Shown: in pieces, positions 47,815-59,154 of the stretch
How the letters are laid out: every line of letters starts with the position of its first letter
Numbering within the stretch: the stretch's first letter is position 1
Source of the DNA: Toxonevra muliebris
Lineage: Eukaryota; Arthropoda; Insecta; Diptera; Pallopteridae
Direction of reading: 5' to 3'
DNA length: 64,000 bases
Assembly (NCBI GenBank): GCA_963691655.1
Contig: OY829328.1
Location: forward strand, 15,578,704-15,642,703
Notes under the pieces: model-generated
Databases searched by the model: none
What the model was told of the DNA's origin: nothing
What the model saw: the letters and a program-made list of their open reading frames with translations, nothing else
Program-made: the position numbers and the translations under genes

Positions 47815-48300
47815 TATTTCTTTTTACCACGTTTATATCAACTCGCTTTCAATGGTGTCTGTCTGTCTGTCAGTCTGTTCGGTACAAATTTTGCAATCGA
47901 TTTTAAACTAACTTCTCGATGAGCTAGAGACTTGAAACTTTAAATATAGTTCAGAACTGGAAGACAATGCAATATGAAGTATCTAAAATATATATAAATA
48001 TAATAATATTTAAAATATTAGCATCGGAAGTTTTTCCATTTTTTTCATAGATCAAAGCATTGAATTCATCGTTGTTAAAATCACGTTTGTTGTTTTAATC
48101 ATACAAGTATTTTCGTCCTACTAAAATTCACAGTTACAAATTTCCAAGACAATCTGTATGGGATATGGAATCTATATGTGGTTGTGAATCTGTATGGGGT
48201 TAGGAGAAATTATTTTATACTTTTTAGTCCATTTTAAAAACGTAGTATATTAAAAATATTTTTTATTTAAATTATTTTTTAAGTATCTTCACTTAAGCTT
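47815..48300 (+). repeat. Dispersed repeat X, uninterrupted copy X2
   Basis: Contains in order TACCACGTTTATATCAACTC, a CTGTCTGTCTGTCAGTCTG run, GATGAGCTAGAGACTTGAAA, ATATAGTTCAGAACTGGAAG, and AATCTGTATGGGGTTAGGAG. It is the best reference for the parent repeat because nothing has inserted at the positions corresponding to 20394 and 21369. Confidence 0.75.
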
Positions 48301-50930
48301 CATAGCCAGTCATACGTGGGTCTGACTATAAACAGATCCAGGGTTTTCCAAAAGAGAGTTTCAATTTCTTCGTGTTTGCCTCATAATCAACGGCAAAAAT
48401 GTATGATATTTTCATCGATAACTTCAAACTTTATAACACCTAGTAATTGACAATATTAACAATATAAACAAAAGCTCTTAATATCATGATGATATCAAAT
48501 CTTGTTCAAGATTGTCATCAGTTCCTGCAGCTATTTTGTTACTTACCCGAAAATCTTCAACAATTTTGAAGCAGTCGTTCAAGCGAACCACAAGCTCAAA
48601 TTGATTAATTTAAAAATATTTTTCACATAAAAAACCATTCAATGGATTTCCTTAAAAATCTCCATCTCCAACCTTTGCTGACGTTAACAATATTTAAATA
48701 AATTTGTATTAATAGACAATTAACTCAAGCAAATAGCGTAAAAATCTATTTATTTTAATTTAATCTATGATTAAGTATGTAAATAAGTTCTAGGCCAGCA
48801 ATAACATTGAAAGCAAGAAGAATTAAAAGTCATGCTGATGTAGCATTATTGTTTTAAGAGAGTTAATTGTGATTAAGGTACAAGTGACAGGATTTTGTTG
48901 TATGTAGTTGTCATTTATAAATTGTTAATGTACGTATGAGTACGTTCTTCTGCCTGTGTAGTAATGAAAAGCCAATACATTAATAACAATTTCAACATAT
49001 ACAGTCGACAGTTCTTTTTTGCAGTCATTCAGTATGAGTCTCTACTTATGTATATGGTTTGGTTTTGAAAGTATAGAAGACTTCTAGGCGTACTTCATTT
49101 AATATAAAATTATCTACTATTAAATAAACTTTTGGCAGTAACAAGTAAATATTTCATTCTTACGATAATAGAAATTTATTGAATTGAACATGAATTTTAC
49201 ATTTTCCAAGTGACTTTTATGGGAGTAACATTTCGGAATGAAATGTCACATTTCCTGCGCTTAATGTGAATGTACTCGTATGAGTATATGTGCATGTATG
49301 TGTGCGAGTTTTGAATAGCAAAAGTTTTTATTTAGTTATTATTTTGGATAAATTTGTAATGAAAATATTCAAACAATTTCAACCAAAAATGTTTAATGTT
49401 AACTTCAAATGTTTACTAAATATTTAAAGTTACCTTGAAAATATTTGGAATTGATTACAGTTTAATTAGTCAAATTTATTTTGATACATATAAATGGCAG
49501 CTCTCTTTTTCTAGAGTTGACCCCATTATTAATGTCAATTCAACATTTTTGGTTTTTTTTTATATTTTTTTTTTAATGAAAATATGAAGAGCAAAGCAAA
49601 AATACAAGAAAATTAGAATACACACTTGAAAAATCTCTCAGAATTTGCTCAATAAATTTATTAACAAATGCTTGAAAAATAAATGGGGCAGAAAATTCAA
49701 TTTCGTGAAAGAAAACAAAAATACCCATTTGGAATCTACTTGGTTTTCTACTTCGCTTCTGGATGTCATAAAATTTGCTGAAGTTGAATTTAAATTAAAT
49801 TGTGCATAACGCTCACTTATGTACCTACACACATAGGTAAAAACGTAGATATGTACATGCGATTGAGAAAATTGTATTCTAATTTGAACTCATGTAGAAG
49901 AAGGTCACTAATTTGTAATTTTTTTTGTAAATTTTAAGATTTCTTTTCGTGTTTAATAGCTTTATTTTAAAATAAAATAAATTGATCTCAGTATATTCTA
50001 CATGTGTAGGGTACATGGGAAAGTGATTAGCGCAGCAAAACTACAAGAAAATAATAAATTACAATGTACAACACTTTGATAATAACTTATAACATTTATA
50101 ATTATAATTATTCTAACAACTACAATAACTTGAACCTTAGTTTTCTATCCTATCATATGAACCATTTGAGTGTATTGCAATCAATACACCTGGTAATTTG
50201 AAGTTTAGTTATAAGCTTTCAACTAAACCTGATTCATAGAATGAACTGAGTCCTAAGGATATCCTTTATTCTCAGACCAATGAATGAATGATTTTAGGAG
50301 AATATGAGTATGTTCTTATATTTCTGTGAATGTGTCCTGAGATTTCTGAGAGGAATTTCAAATTTCCGCCTCTTTATGTGTTTTTTTTTTTATTATTCAT
50401 GTTCTGTGTTCATAATGTGTGAGATATTTACTGGGAAGTAGGTGAAGGGTGTGAGGGGGAAGGGGGCCTTGACAGTGGGTTGAATGTCTCAGTAACCGTG
50501 ACTGTCCCAGAACAGATCGAAATAGAATTTTTTTTTTTTTGAATTTTTTAGGTTTTTCTGTTTGTTTCTTTCTTTCAGCAAAGGCGTAAAAATTGTCTTT
50601 TTTTTTAGTTTTTGACTCGAAGATTAGGTCTTTGTTAATAATAAAAACCAAAAAAAGATTAAAAGAAGTTTTTGGAAAAGGCTATAGAGCTTTTGGAATT
50701 TTAAACATTATAATGACCAAAATGCATGAAAGAGGTAAAAATTCAAGAAAAAAATTTTAATTTTTTAATTTTTTTTTTTTTATAGAAAAAAAAATTAAGG
50801 TTTATTTTGCAATGCAAAATATGAAATATTTGTGGAATTTGTGTTTATTTTTACTAAAGTCAAGTATACAGATTTTTGTTGTTCAGAAACCTATAGTAAA
50901 ATTTCATGGGCAACATATTTCTTGAACATA
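48301..50930. other. Non-coding AT-rich stretch
   Basis: No supportable gene or RNA. A TATG/GTATG tract lies near 49275-49305 and T-runs near 49550-49575 and 50380-50392. Confidence 0.4.
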
Positions 50931-50934
50931 TTAA

Positions 50935-51018
50935 CCCTCTATTAACCCTCGTAATGGGTCAAAACAGAAATTTTTGCGAAAAACACAAAAAAGACCCATA
51001 ATGGTGGTTACCAAAAGG
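50935..51018. mobile_element. 84-bp TTAA-flanked palindromic MITE
   Basis: TTAA (50931-50934) ... TTAA (51019-51022), with inverted blocks AACATATTAACC / GGTTAATATGTT at the outside and AATGGGTC / GACCCAT inside. It could fold into one hairpin. Too small to classify beyond TTAA flanks. Confidence 0.5.
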
Positions 51019-51022
51019 TTAA

Positions 51023-51647
51023 TATGTTGGAGGAAAATATTATACAGAAAATTCTACTATAAATTGCTGAATATACAAACAAACTCTGATCCAAAACTAA
51101 CAAGTTATCTTATGGTCTATTATATTTAATCTGTTAGAAATGGGCAAACTTTAGGCCCACGTAAAAAAAAAATTAATCGCAAACTTTTAAAACACTGAGA
51201 CCCATGCACTTTTTTTTCTGAGTTCTAACAGAATCCACTTTCAGAACCTTGCTATTTTTTCGTTTGTTGAACTATGTTATTCAAAAAGAAATCCACACTA
51301 TCACAATTTTTTTAACACCCGCAGAATATAATTCCAAAATCATCAACCTATTTATTTATTATACATTATATTGTACATTAGAGAGCCATTACATTAGTAT
51401 AATGTACAATTTTTTTAAGCATGTAAAACAATTTTTTAACAACTTTTTCTTAAGTTATTAATTTTGTATTACGGAATAGAGGTTAAACTTTCGTTTCAAA
51501 CTATTATAATTTGAAAAAAAGTTTATATATCTGCTCAAAATTTTAAACTTTATACCTTCACTTCTTAAATTCACACAAATGTAATTTGGACTGTTTTTCA
51601 AAATCAAATAAAAAAACAGCACTTCCGTTTTTACTCAAACTTGATTT
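51023..51647. other. Non-coding AT-rich stretch
   Basis: No supportable feature. The open frame at 51249-51461 is low complexity. Confidence 0.35.
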
Positions 51648-51770
51648 AAAAAATACTAGTCGGTTAGGCCCCAGTAACTGGGGCTATTTTTTTGCTCAAG
51701 AAATCGCTTTATGAAAAAACAAATATCAAAAGAGAACCAAACTACTCGTTGGTGTTTGTTTTTTTATTTT
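51648..51770 (+). repeat. Dispersed repeat Z, copy 1
   Basis: ACTAGTCGGTTAGGCCCCAG then TAACTGGGGCTATTTTTTTG, followed by AACAAATATCAAAAG and ACCAAACTACTCGTT. Its reversed copy lies at 62520-62635. GGCCCCAGTAACTGGGGC followed by a T-run forms a short hairpin-plus-T structure. Confidence 0.65.
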
Positions 51771-52287
51771 GTGACGGCATATCCAAAAAAAAATAATAAA
51801 AATAAAAAAATAAAAAAAAATTTGAATTGCTTTCGAACAATAGTAAAATACTCGCTTGGTATTTGTAGTAGATTTCGGAATTGTATGTACACAGGTCTGA
51901 GCAACATTAGAAGAGCACAGAACCATGTAGAGTTCGAAAAGTAAAAATGTGTAGGTCTTGGTGTCAACTAAATTAAACGTCAACTTCAACTATTTACTCT
52001 CTTCCATTTCGCATCCGATTTTGAGCTGCAAAGTTCTGGTTTCTATTGGTTATTGAAATTTAATTACGTGCGATTAAACTCAATCTTCAACCATCCACTT
52101 CAGCAATCATAAAAATTTAAGGTAACTATTCAATTTAAAACCAATTCTATAAAACCTAAATGGAATTTAAAATATTTTGCACGATTTCCACAATTTTTAG
52201 ACACATTATCTGAGGAGAAATCCACTAGCAAATGCTAGGTGCTTCGATCACATTTCTTTTCCTATATCAGCCTCTCAAAGCTCAGGA
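51771..52287. other. Non-coding stretch upstream of the second promoter region
   Basis: AT-rich up to about 52.2 kb, then a gradual rise in GC content toward the E-box cluster. No ORF or repeat supported. Confidence 0.35.
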
Positions 52288-52450
52288 CACGTGCAATTTG
52301 ATAGACACGCAAGGGTGCTTTGCAAAATTATTATTCCTGGGTTCCGCCAACATTAAACTAACCTGCATTGCTACACGTGCGTGAGAAGCGCCTCGAGCGC
52401 CACGTGCATTCAAGCGTAGCTCAGATTTTCGACCAGGTCTACCTAAGATC
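52288..52450 (+). promoter_or_regulatory. Putative promoter region with three CACGTGC E-boxes
   Basis: CACGTG occurs at 52288-52293, 52374-52379 and 52401-52406, each followed by C, within 119 bases of unusually GC-rich DNA for this window. An initiator-like TCAGAT follows (A at 52423). A DPE-like AGATCT is present at 52446 but is not at the right spacing from that initiator, so the exact start site is uncertain. CACGTG is the class B E-box bound by bHLH factors such as Max/Myc or Clock/Cycle; which would act here is unknown. The region sits ~310-475 bp upstream of the coding exon at 52763. Confidence 0.45.
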
Positions 52451-52762
52451 TATTCACACCAAAAGAAATAACCATAAGTGCAAAAAGTGCTATAAAGAAA
52501 TATACAAAATTAAAATAAGCAAAAATCTCTAAAATTTCTAAGTTCCTAATTTAACTAAATTAATTAAAATTGAATTAAATTATTATTAAGTGATTTCTAA
52601 AATTTAAATGTTATTAAAGTGTGGTTAAATTGAAAATATGGTAACATTGTATAAAATAATTTTACATATATAAAAAGTAATTTTTATAAATCATCTTTTA
52701 AAATCTATACTTATACTATAATGATTAAATAATAATAAAGAAAAATATTTCAACAATAATAC
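52451..52762 (+). other. Putative 5' UTR of the 52.76-kb coding exon
   Basis: A-rich leader-like sequence (CAAAAAGTGCTATAAAG, AAAATAAGCAAAAATC) between the E-box region and the ATG. An in-frame TAA lies at 52757-52759, just upstream of the ATG, so the coding frame must start here unless spliced. The boundaries are inferred. Confidence 0.35.
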
Positions 52763-52818
52763 ATGCAAAATCCCAACTTCATCATGTTAGCGCAAACACC
52801 GATGGATCCATCAAAAAT
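52763..52818 (+). CDS. Candidate first coding exon of a Musashi/Rbp6-like RNA-binding protein
   Basis: ATG at 52763 opens MQNPNFIMLAQTPMDPSK and then the first two bases (AT) of the next codon, directly before a strong donor GTAAGTTTTG at 52819 (phase 2). If the next exon starts with G the codon becomes Met, giving DPSKM. In Musashi-family proteins the first RRM starts (D-P-x-K)-M/L-F-I/V-G-G-L-S-W, so this short N-terminus, the DPSK end and the split Met all fit Rbp6/Musashi. An in-frame stop lies just upstream, and an A-rich leader and E-box promoter precede. The protein would be a cytoplasmic RNA-binding translational regulator. Nothing of the RRM itself lies in the window, so the family call rests on four residues and the splice phase. 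Other RRM proteins, or no gene, remain possible. Confidence 0.45.
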
Positions 52819-53599
52819 GTAAGTTTTGTTCCTATTTCTATCTATATATACGAAAAAAAAACTTGGTATTTGCATAATGCATTCATATGTTTAAAATGTA
52901 AAATTTTTTTTTTTCTTCTACCATATTTTCAACCAATCAGCCAATAACTAAAAATTGACTATATAAATTAATTAACCAATGAAATTCACTTGATTGGTAA
53001 TATTAATAATTTTATGTCTAGGCTTTACTGTAACAAAAATAAAACATGCATTCAATTTCATTCTCTTTCTATCAATTACTGTATTAATAAGTAAAATGAA
53101 TAAACGTTAATTTTCTGAAGTCTTGTAAAATGAGATGAGCCGTTAGTTGATTATGGATGGGATGGAGAGTAATAGTCACTCTACTTTAGGTTGGGCAGGG
53201 AGAGTAGGCAAAGCATAAAATCAAGCTTTGCGTTGTTGGTGATCGTCACGGCATAAAGTCATATGGTTTTTTTTTTTTGCTTGGCATTCTTATATATATT
53301 TATTTACCTATTTACATATTAGTTCTTTCATTTGTGCATGATTTTTTTTATGTATTGATCCACATGGAAAATTTTAATGACAAGCAAGATCCCCCCCAAT
53401 TCCGACGAACTTAAGTCCAGGCCTACCGCAAGCATGCACACTCGCTGTCATACCAGTGGATTGGTCTATTACAATTTGTGTAGGCAGATAATTCGTTATA
53501 TAATTCTGAGAGATGCCGTTACTCATGTCTTTTCTCTTTCTCTCATTTGTTATTTACTCCCGCTTAAGCAATGATTTTTACAACGATGAATGCAATGCT
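52819..53599. other. Start of putative intron
   Basis: Follows the GTAAGTTTTG donor; AT-rich with A/T runs. No acceptor-exon pair was recognised before the window's end. Confidence 0.3.
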
Positions 53600-53745
53600 T
53601 TGTTCAATTTTAAAGAACTTCCGAAGTTAATACTTTGGAATTGGCTAAACCGATTTTAAATCTGATAATTTTTGGCTAACATACTCGTCAAGCTCTTTCA
53701 ATTAATATATAATATGATATTGTAGCACTTCTGGATCTTCTGGAA
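53600..53745 (-). repeat. Dispersed repeat Y, diverged copy
   Basis: Reversed, it follows the 61.9-62.17 kb sequence: CCAGAAGTGCTA, GAAAGAGCTTGACGAG, AAAATCGG, TTTAGCCAATTCCAA and ACTTCGGAAGTT. Small gaps and substitutions throughout mark it as older than the pair at 61891-62132. Confidence 0.6.
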
Positions 53746-54220
53746 TAAAATTGTAGTTGCACTAATAAATGTATAAATTTTTTTACTTTTGAAATTCTCG
53801 ATAGGTTTGAAATGAGAAGTAGTTAAATATGAACATTTTTTTTGTATATTATAATAGCCAACAACAACGAAAGAGTTAAATTTTAAGTTCGAAAATTAAA
53901 GTTTACTAAGTCATGGGTGTTTCGACTTATGGTATTCGATATTTATTTTGATTTATAAACAATTCTCAGCTCACTGTTTCACCTCAAAGGTCTCAAAGGA
54001 AAATACCTGTGCTATCTTTTGAGCTTATAAAGTCCGAAAAAAGACAAAAATATTTTTGATATTCGGTAAAATTTTGGATTTCTTAATTTTTTTTAAGAGA
54101 TTAAATGCAATAGGTGATTAGTTACATGGATCCAAAACAGGGGCTGTTTGACCAAAATGTCAAAATTCTAACCCCTCCAACTCGGCGAGTTTTTGGCCGA
54201 TCTTGTTCAAATTTGGAGTC
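53746..54220. other. Non-coding AT-rich stretch
   Basis: No supportable feature before hAT-like copy C. Confidence 0.35.
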
Positions 54221-54228
54221 GTAGCTAC

Positions 54229-55144
54229 CAGGGCCGTAGCCAGGGTTTTTTTCGGGGGGGTTTTCATTCGAAGAAAATTGACATTGACTTGCCATTACTG
54301 ATGATGAGCCCGACCTCAAAACAATTACCAAAAATACTAAAAATAGTCAGAGGCTCATTTTTTTCAAATGATTATCAGTGGGAATTCGGTCCATGATAAG
54401 GAATCCGAATGAGGTTGGCTTATTTTCCCGAAATTCGTGCAGTTACTGCATTGAAAGAGGTCTTCCGAGTCGGAGTACTCTGAGCAATAATGGGTTAAAG
54501 AATTAATTACATTTTAAGATTGTTTCCTAGAACTTTGGAGCTGATCCACTACTACTGCCCTACATGGGTTTTGCGAATAAAATAATTCCTAGTGTTTGTG
54601 AATGAATTTTTTATACTGAACACGAATCCGAGTTCAAAAATTTCCCATCACGCCACGTTTTAGAAAAAATGGGATGGAAACTCTAAAATAGAATTTTTGG
54701 CCATTTTTTTAAATTGGAGATCTGAACACTGGCGTGCTACAAACTTCGAAATCCAGAAATTATAGGCTGAATCATGCCCTTCCAAATGAGCCCTAAACCC
54801 GAAACTGTAAATCCAAAACAGTTACTGACCTAGAAAAACTATAAATGCAGAAATACTCAGCATCACCTTCTCTTTTTGTATCCAAAGTCAAACCTCATAT
54901 CAAAGAAAACAAATCGGGTCTGGTCGCATAGTGTAACTAAGATTTCAAGTTTATTTTTTTATATTTGACTTTTTAGAAAGAAACCGATGGAAGTAAAAAA
55001 TATTTAAAAACTGATCAATAAATTTTATTTTGACTTTTTTTTCATCCACTAGCAATTAATATCAAAAAATAGAAGAAAGTTTCCACATTTCGGGGGGGGG
55101 GGGAGGGGTCAGAACCCCCAAAACCCCCCCTAAATACGGCCTTG
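54229..55144 (+). mobile_element. hAT-like non-autonomous element, copy C
   Basis: 916 bp from CAGGGCCGTAGCCAGG to CTAAATACGGCCTTG, with identical 8-bp duplications GTAGCTAC at 54221-54228 and 55145-55152. Closely similar to copy B throughout (for example GGGCTCATTTGGAAGGGCAT in reverse, CATCACGCCACGTTTTAG). A G-run (55092-55103) and a C-run sit in the right subterminal region. The perfect duplication suggests it is the youngest copy here. Confidence 0.9.
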
Positions 55145-55152
55145 GTAGCTAC

Positions 55153-58030
55153 TACCCAATAGAATTGTTTTTAAAAGTGAGTTCACTTGTGATGAAATCC
55201 TTCATATATCAGATTTTCAAAATTTTCTTTTCAACAAACATTAAAATTTATGAACAAGTAGACACAATATTATGTAGAAACAACCAGTATAAAAGTATTA
55301 CCAGTATCAAGCACCTACACTATGAACTAAACTTTTTTGGCACATCATTATCCATTTCATTATGCTCAGGTGAATCTTTACATATATCCTGCGATTGTTT
55401 AATCAAATAAAAATTCAATTTAAACTTGAAACGGATATAGACAAGATAAAAATCGACATTTTTAATTAAAGCCAAATTATAATAAAAACAAATTAAATAA
55501 AATGGAAAAATAATTCGCGTTAAATTAATTATTGTATTACTTTAATATCAATGAATTGAATATGTATGCAAACGCATTTAATGAAAACAGCTGATTTTAA
55601 TTAAAATTCTTCAGCTGAAACACTTTGAAGCTGTCAAAAATGTTAAACTTCATTTAATTTGCGAAAATATCGATATAAATTAATTTGAATAATCTGTCGA
55701 AAACGAATACATACAAACATACATATATGCAAATATTCGCAAGCACATATATATAACTATGTACATACATACATATATGCAAATATGTGTTATGTACACA
55801 TTTGCTATGGAGTGTACAATAATGTGCGGTAATGCATAAATTGAACATGCTCTCAATCTTTTTGCATAAAATCAACTGTAACAACAAACGTCAATCATTT
55901 GATAGCACATATGCCATTTTTTCAACGCGAGCCATAACTATCATTTAAACATCAACAAAAGCAACAACAACAACGACAACATCACTAACAATATCAACAT
56001 CAACAGCAACAACATCGACATAAACAACATTGCAACCATCCATCGCTGCCCAGCTAAATGAATTTTGAAAGCGATGAATGCAATCTCAACAATATCCGAT
56101 ACTCACAAATGCATACATGCACACATATTTACATATGTGTGTGTGTGGGTATATTTGTTGTTTGGTATAATGTCTAGCATCAAAGGATTTAATAAAAGTC
56201 ATCGAGTGAATTTTCGATAGTAGGCAACAACAACTACAAACTTCTAAAAAAAAAGCCAATATTTTGCTTTCGCTGATGGTTGATTTCAGTCGGCTGATGA
56301 ATTTTTTATAAAAAAAAGCTAAAGCTATGCAGATTTGCTGCTAAAAATATTTGAATGACGAGAAAATTTCATAATTTCCTTTTCAGCTTAGAGTTTCTCT
56401 CTTTTTTCCAATTTTTTTCTAGTTTTTTTTTTTTTTTTTTTTTTTTTTTATTGGGATTCATAACACAGTGTGCACATTTTACCACTTTTTTTAAACTTCA
56501 TAAAATAAAAAGTGATTTTCTTATATTTTTTAGTTTTCATCCAAGAAAAATTCGATAAAACGTGATTTACTAGAAAAACCGAAGTTTTTAATTTCTTAAA
56601 ATTATAATTTCAATCAAGTTCTTCTTCAGATTTTAACCATGCAAATATGTTTCAAGATGAGTTAGTTTCTTTTTTATCTTCTGCCTTTGCTAAGATATCA
56701 GTGTAATTATTGCAAACTCTGGTAACAAAAATGGGCCTCAAAAGAAACCTAATATCTCGGAAACAATAAATACTCATGACAAGTAACTTCAGAATAGTAG
56801 AAAAGTCAACTCAAAATTTTTTACAAAGCATACCTCCTTTCCCCCTCATTTTGCAGTTCCTTTAATGAGAATTTTATTAGAGTGATCCAAAAATGAAAAT
56901 ATTCCTCCAAAAAAACTAGGTTGGGTGCCCAACCCTTCAAGAGTCAAAATATTCACCTATTTTCTCTACTTCTAAATAAATCTCACAAATAATATAATTT
57001 AAAGAAAAAAACTGTATTGAATTTCTTTTGAGGCCCGTTTCTTTATCAAAATTTACAGTATTTTTGCTAATATCTAAACCACTATAGGGGATAAAAAATA
57101 AATCAGTATCTCATTTGGAAGAATACTGACCTTGAAACGCACCTGCATAGTTAGTTATAACTTGACAGCTATTGAAATTAGAATTTTAAGAAATTGAGAA
57201 TTTCAGTTTTTCCGTCTAAATCACGTTTTATATATTTCTTTGGACCTGAATGAAAATTTGCAAAATGTAAGAACGCAATCGTGCTAACCATCGCCAATGG
57301 CAAAAGAAATTTCATTTTTCTTTATGGAGTAAAATCGGTGAACACAGTGTAACTTATAGTTGGGAAAGTGGAGGGGAAAAAACATAATTAATCTCTGCCT
57401 GTTTTTATATCGTTTGAAAGCTTATATTTGAAAGCTTTCGTTTATTTTATTTTAGAATTTTTTTTCTTTTGACATCTAGTGTCGATTATGAGGTACATCC
57501 TGCTTGGTATTTCCGGTTTGTTGCATGTCCTTTGCTTGCATTATTCTTTGAAGTTTAGCTGTGTTTTGGTTGTTGTTGTTGGCGCATTGAAAATGGTAAT
57601 TAAAAACTTTTATAATATACATTAATTAATCCAGGGACATTTTTCGTATTACGTTTAAGTTGTTGTTTTTGCTGATTTTGTCTTTCGTATCTATAACCTT
57701 TTTTCCTTTCCACTTATTATGTGTTTCCTTATCCATTATTACTAATTAATTTGTAATAATTTTAATTGCATTGATGCTGTTAGCGCTTTATTTTATCCTT
57801 TAAATTAATTAATAGAAAAGTTTATTTTGAGTTGATACCAAAAAAAATCTTTATTTTTAGTGAATAAAAAGAGAAGGATTTGTATTTTATTCTTTGTTTA
57901 TTTGTGTGCAATAATCAGTGAAACATTGCGATTGATTAATTATTGTTTTCAGAGTTTGAAGCTTTTTTTTTTGTTGGACTTTGCAGTTCCAAGAATATTC
58001 AGTCCATTGTAATATATCGTATATTCTCTT
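55153..58030. other. Non-coding AT-rich stretch
   Basis: ACAT/TATG tracts at 55705-55800, (CAA)n-like DNA at 55960-56030, and a T27 run at 56423-56449. No gene supported. Confidence 0.4.
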
Positions 58031-58480
58031 TTGCTATTCTTTGAATCTACCAGACTTATTAATAGATCTGAGCAGATCCTGCGGTGTCAAAGATCTCAGA
58101 TGTTCGTCTCTCAACACTCCATTTTGGTTCGACAGAAAATGGGACAGACACTAAGAGAATGGTCATGCATTTGTTCACATTCTTCTTCTGAACCTCAGGC
58201 AACACAGAAGGCACTAGCTCCCAGGCAAAGCATATTCAAATGTTTGTCCCAAGAGAAGTGAGTTGTAATTAATCCCACCAGCTGCCTGGTCTGTTAGACG
58301 CTTCAAGATAACAGTTAACATGATCTTTGTCTGTCTAGAGGCCCTCACTTCCTCCCATTTACGATTGTGGGTCAAATCGACCTGCTCATTAAAGCTGGCC
58401 TTAATGGCTGTAGACGACAAAAGAAAACGTGTTATCCGTCCAAGAAATCAGGTCTCTAACCCTTTTTGGCCAAGAGATGA
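58031..58480. other. GC-richer block of unknown nature
   Basis: About 450 bases with clearly higher GC and lower simple-sequence content than the neighbourhood. Frames are open on both strands (plus 58031-58261 and 58320-58586; minus 58214-58420, ending LLLGQTFEYALPGS). The minus frame has mixed protein-like composition (ASFNEQVDLTHNRKWEEVRA). I do not recognise it; a decayed transposon coding segment or a conserved non-coding block are both possible. Confidence 0.3.
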
Positions 58481-59154
58481 GCAGAGATTCCTGAATGTCG
58501 AAGCTTTTCCACTTTTCCTCTTTCTATTTTCTAAAGCTTGTTTTCTGTTGATACTCTCTTCATTTATCGGCACAAACATGACGTAGCATACGTATATAAC
58601 ACATGAAAGGAAATTTCAGCTATATGAAATCAAGCTCTCTCACTAAAGAATATGAAAGCACAGATAAAACTGCTAGTAGTCGACTCTCTGCATGATTGTA
58701 TGCAGCCGATCCCCATATGGCTTCGTTCGCTAAACACTAACAAAAGCATAACTTCATTTCTAATTAATTTCGTATGAGTGCAACAACAACGCGACTTCCG
58801 TTGCAAAATTTTCGATTTACCCTCGCTAAAGAAGTTTCACTTCAAAAAATAAAATCTGATTTGCCATCGAGTATCATGTTCGTTAATTAAGAAAATTGAA
58901 TCATCGATTAATAGATGTAACCAAAATCTTTAGTCTCTAACTGTGACGTATTCTCCTGTGGATATTTCTGTTTGTTTGATGCAATGTATCACTTTATCTT
59001 ATTCGCTTTCACCATAAAACTTCACGCCACAGGAGTTTTTCATTTTGCGATGCTGTAAGAAGCACAAGATTCGCCTGCTGAGGCCAATGAAGTTCATATG
59101 CATTTATCTTTGACATAACAAACCAGTATGACCTTATCTTGTTGTACCTACTGT
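58481..59154. other. Non-coding stretch
   Basis: No supportable feature. Confidence 0.3.
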
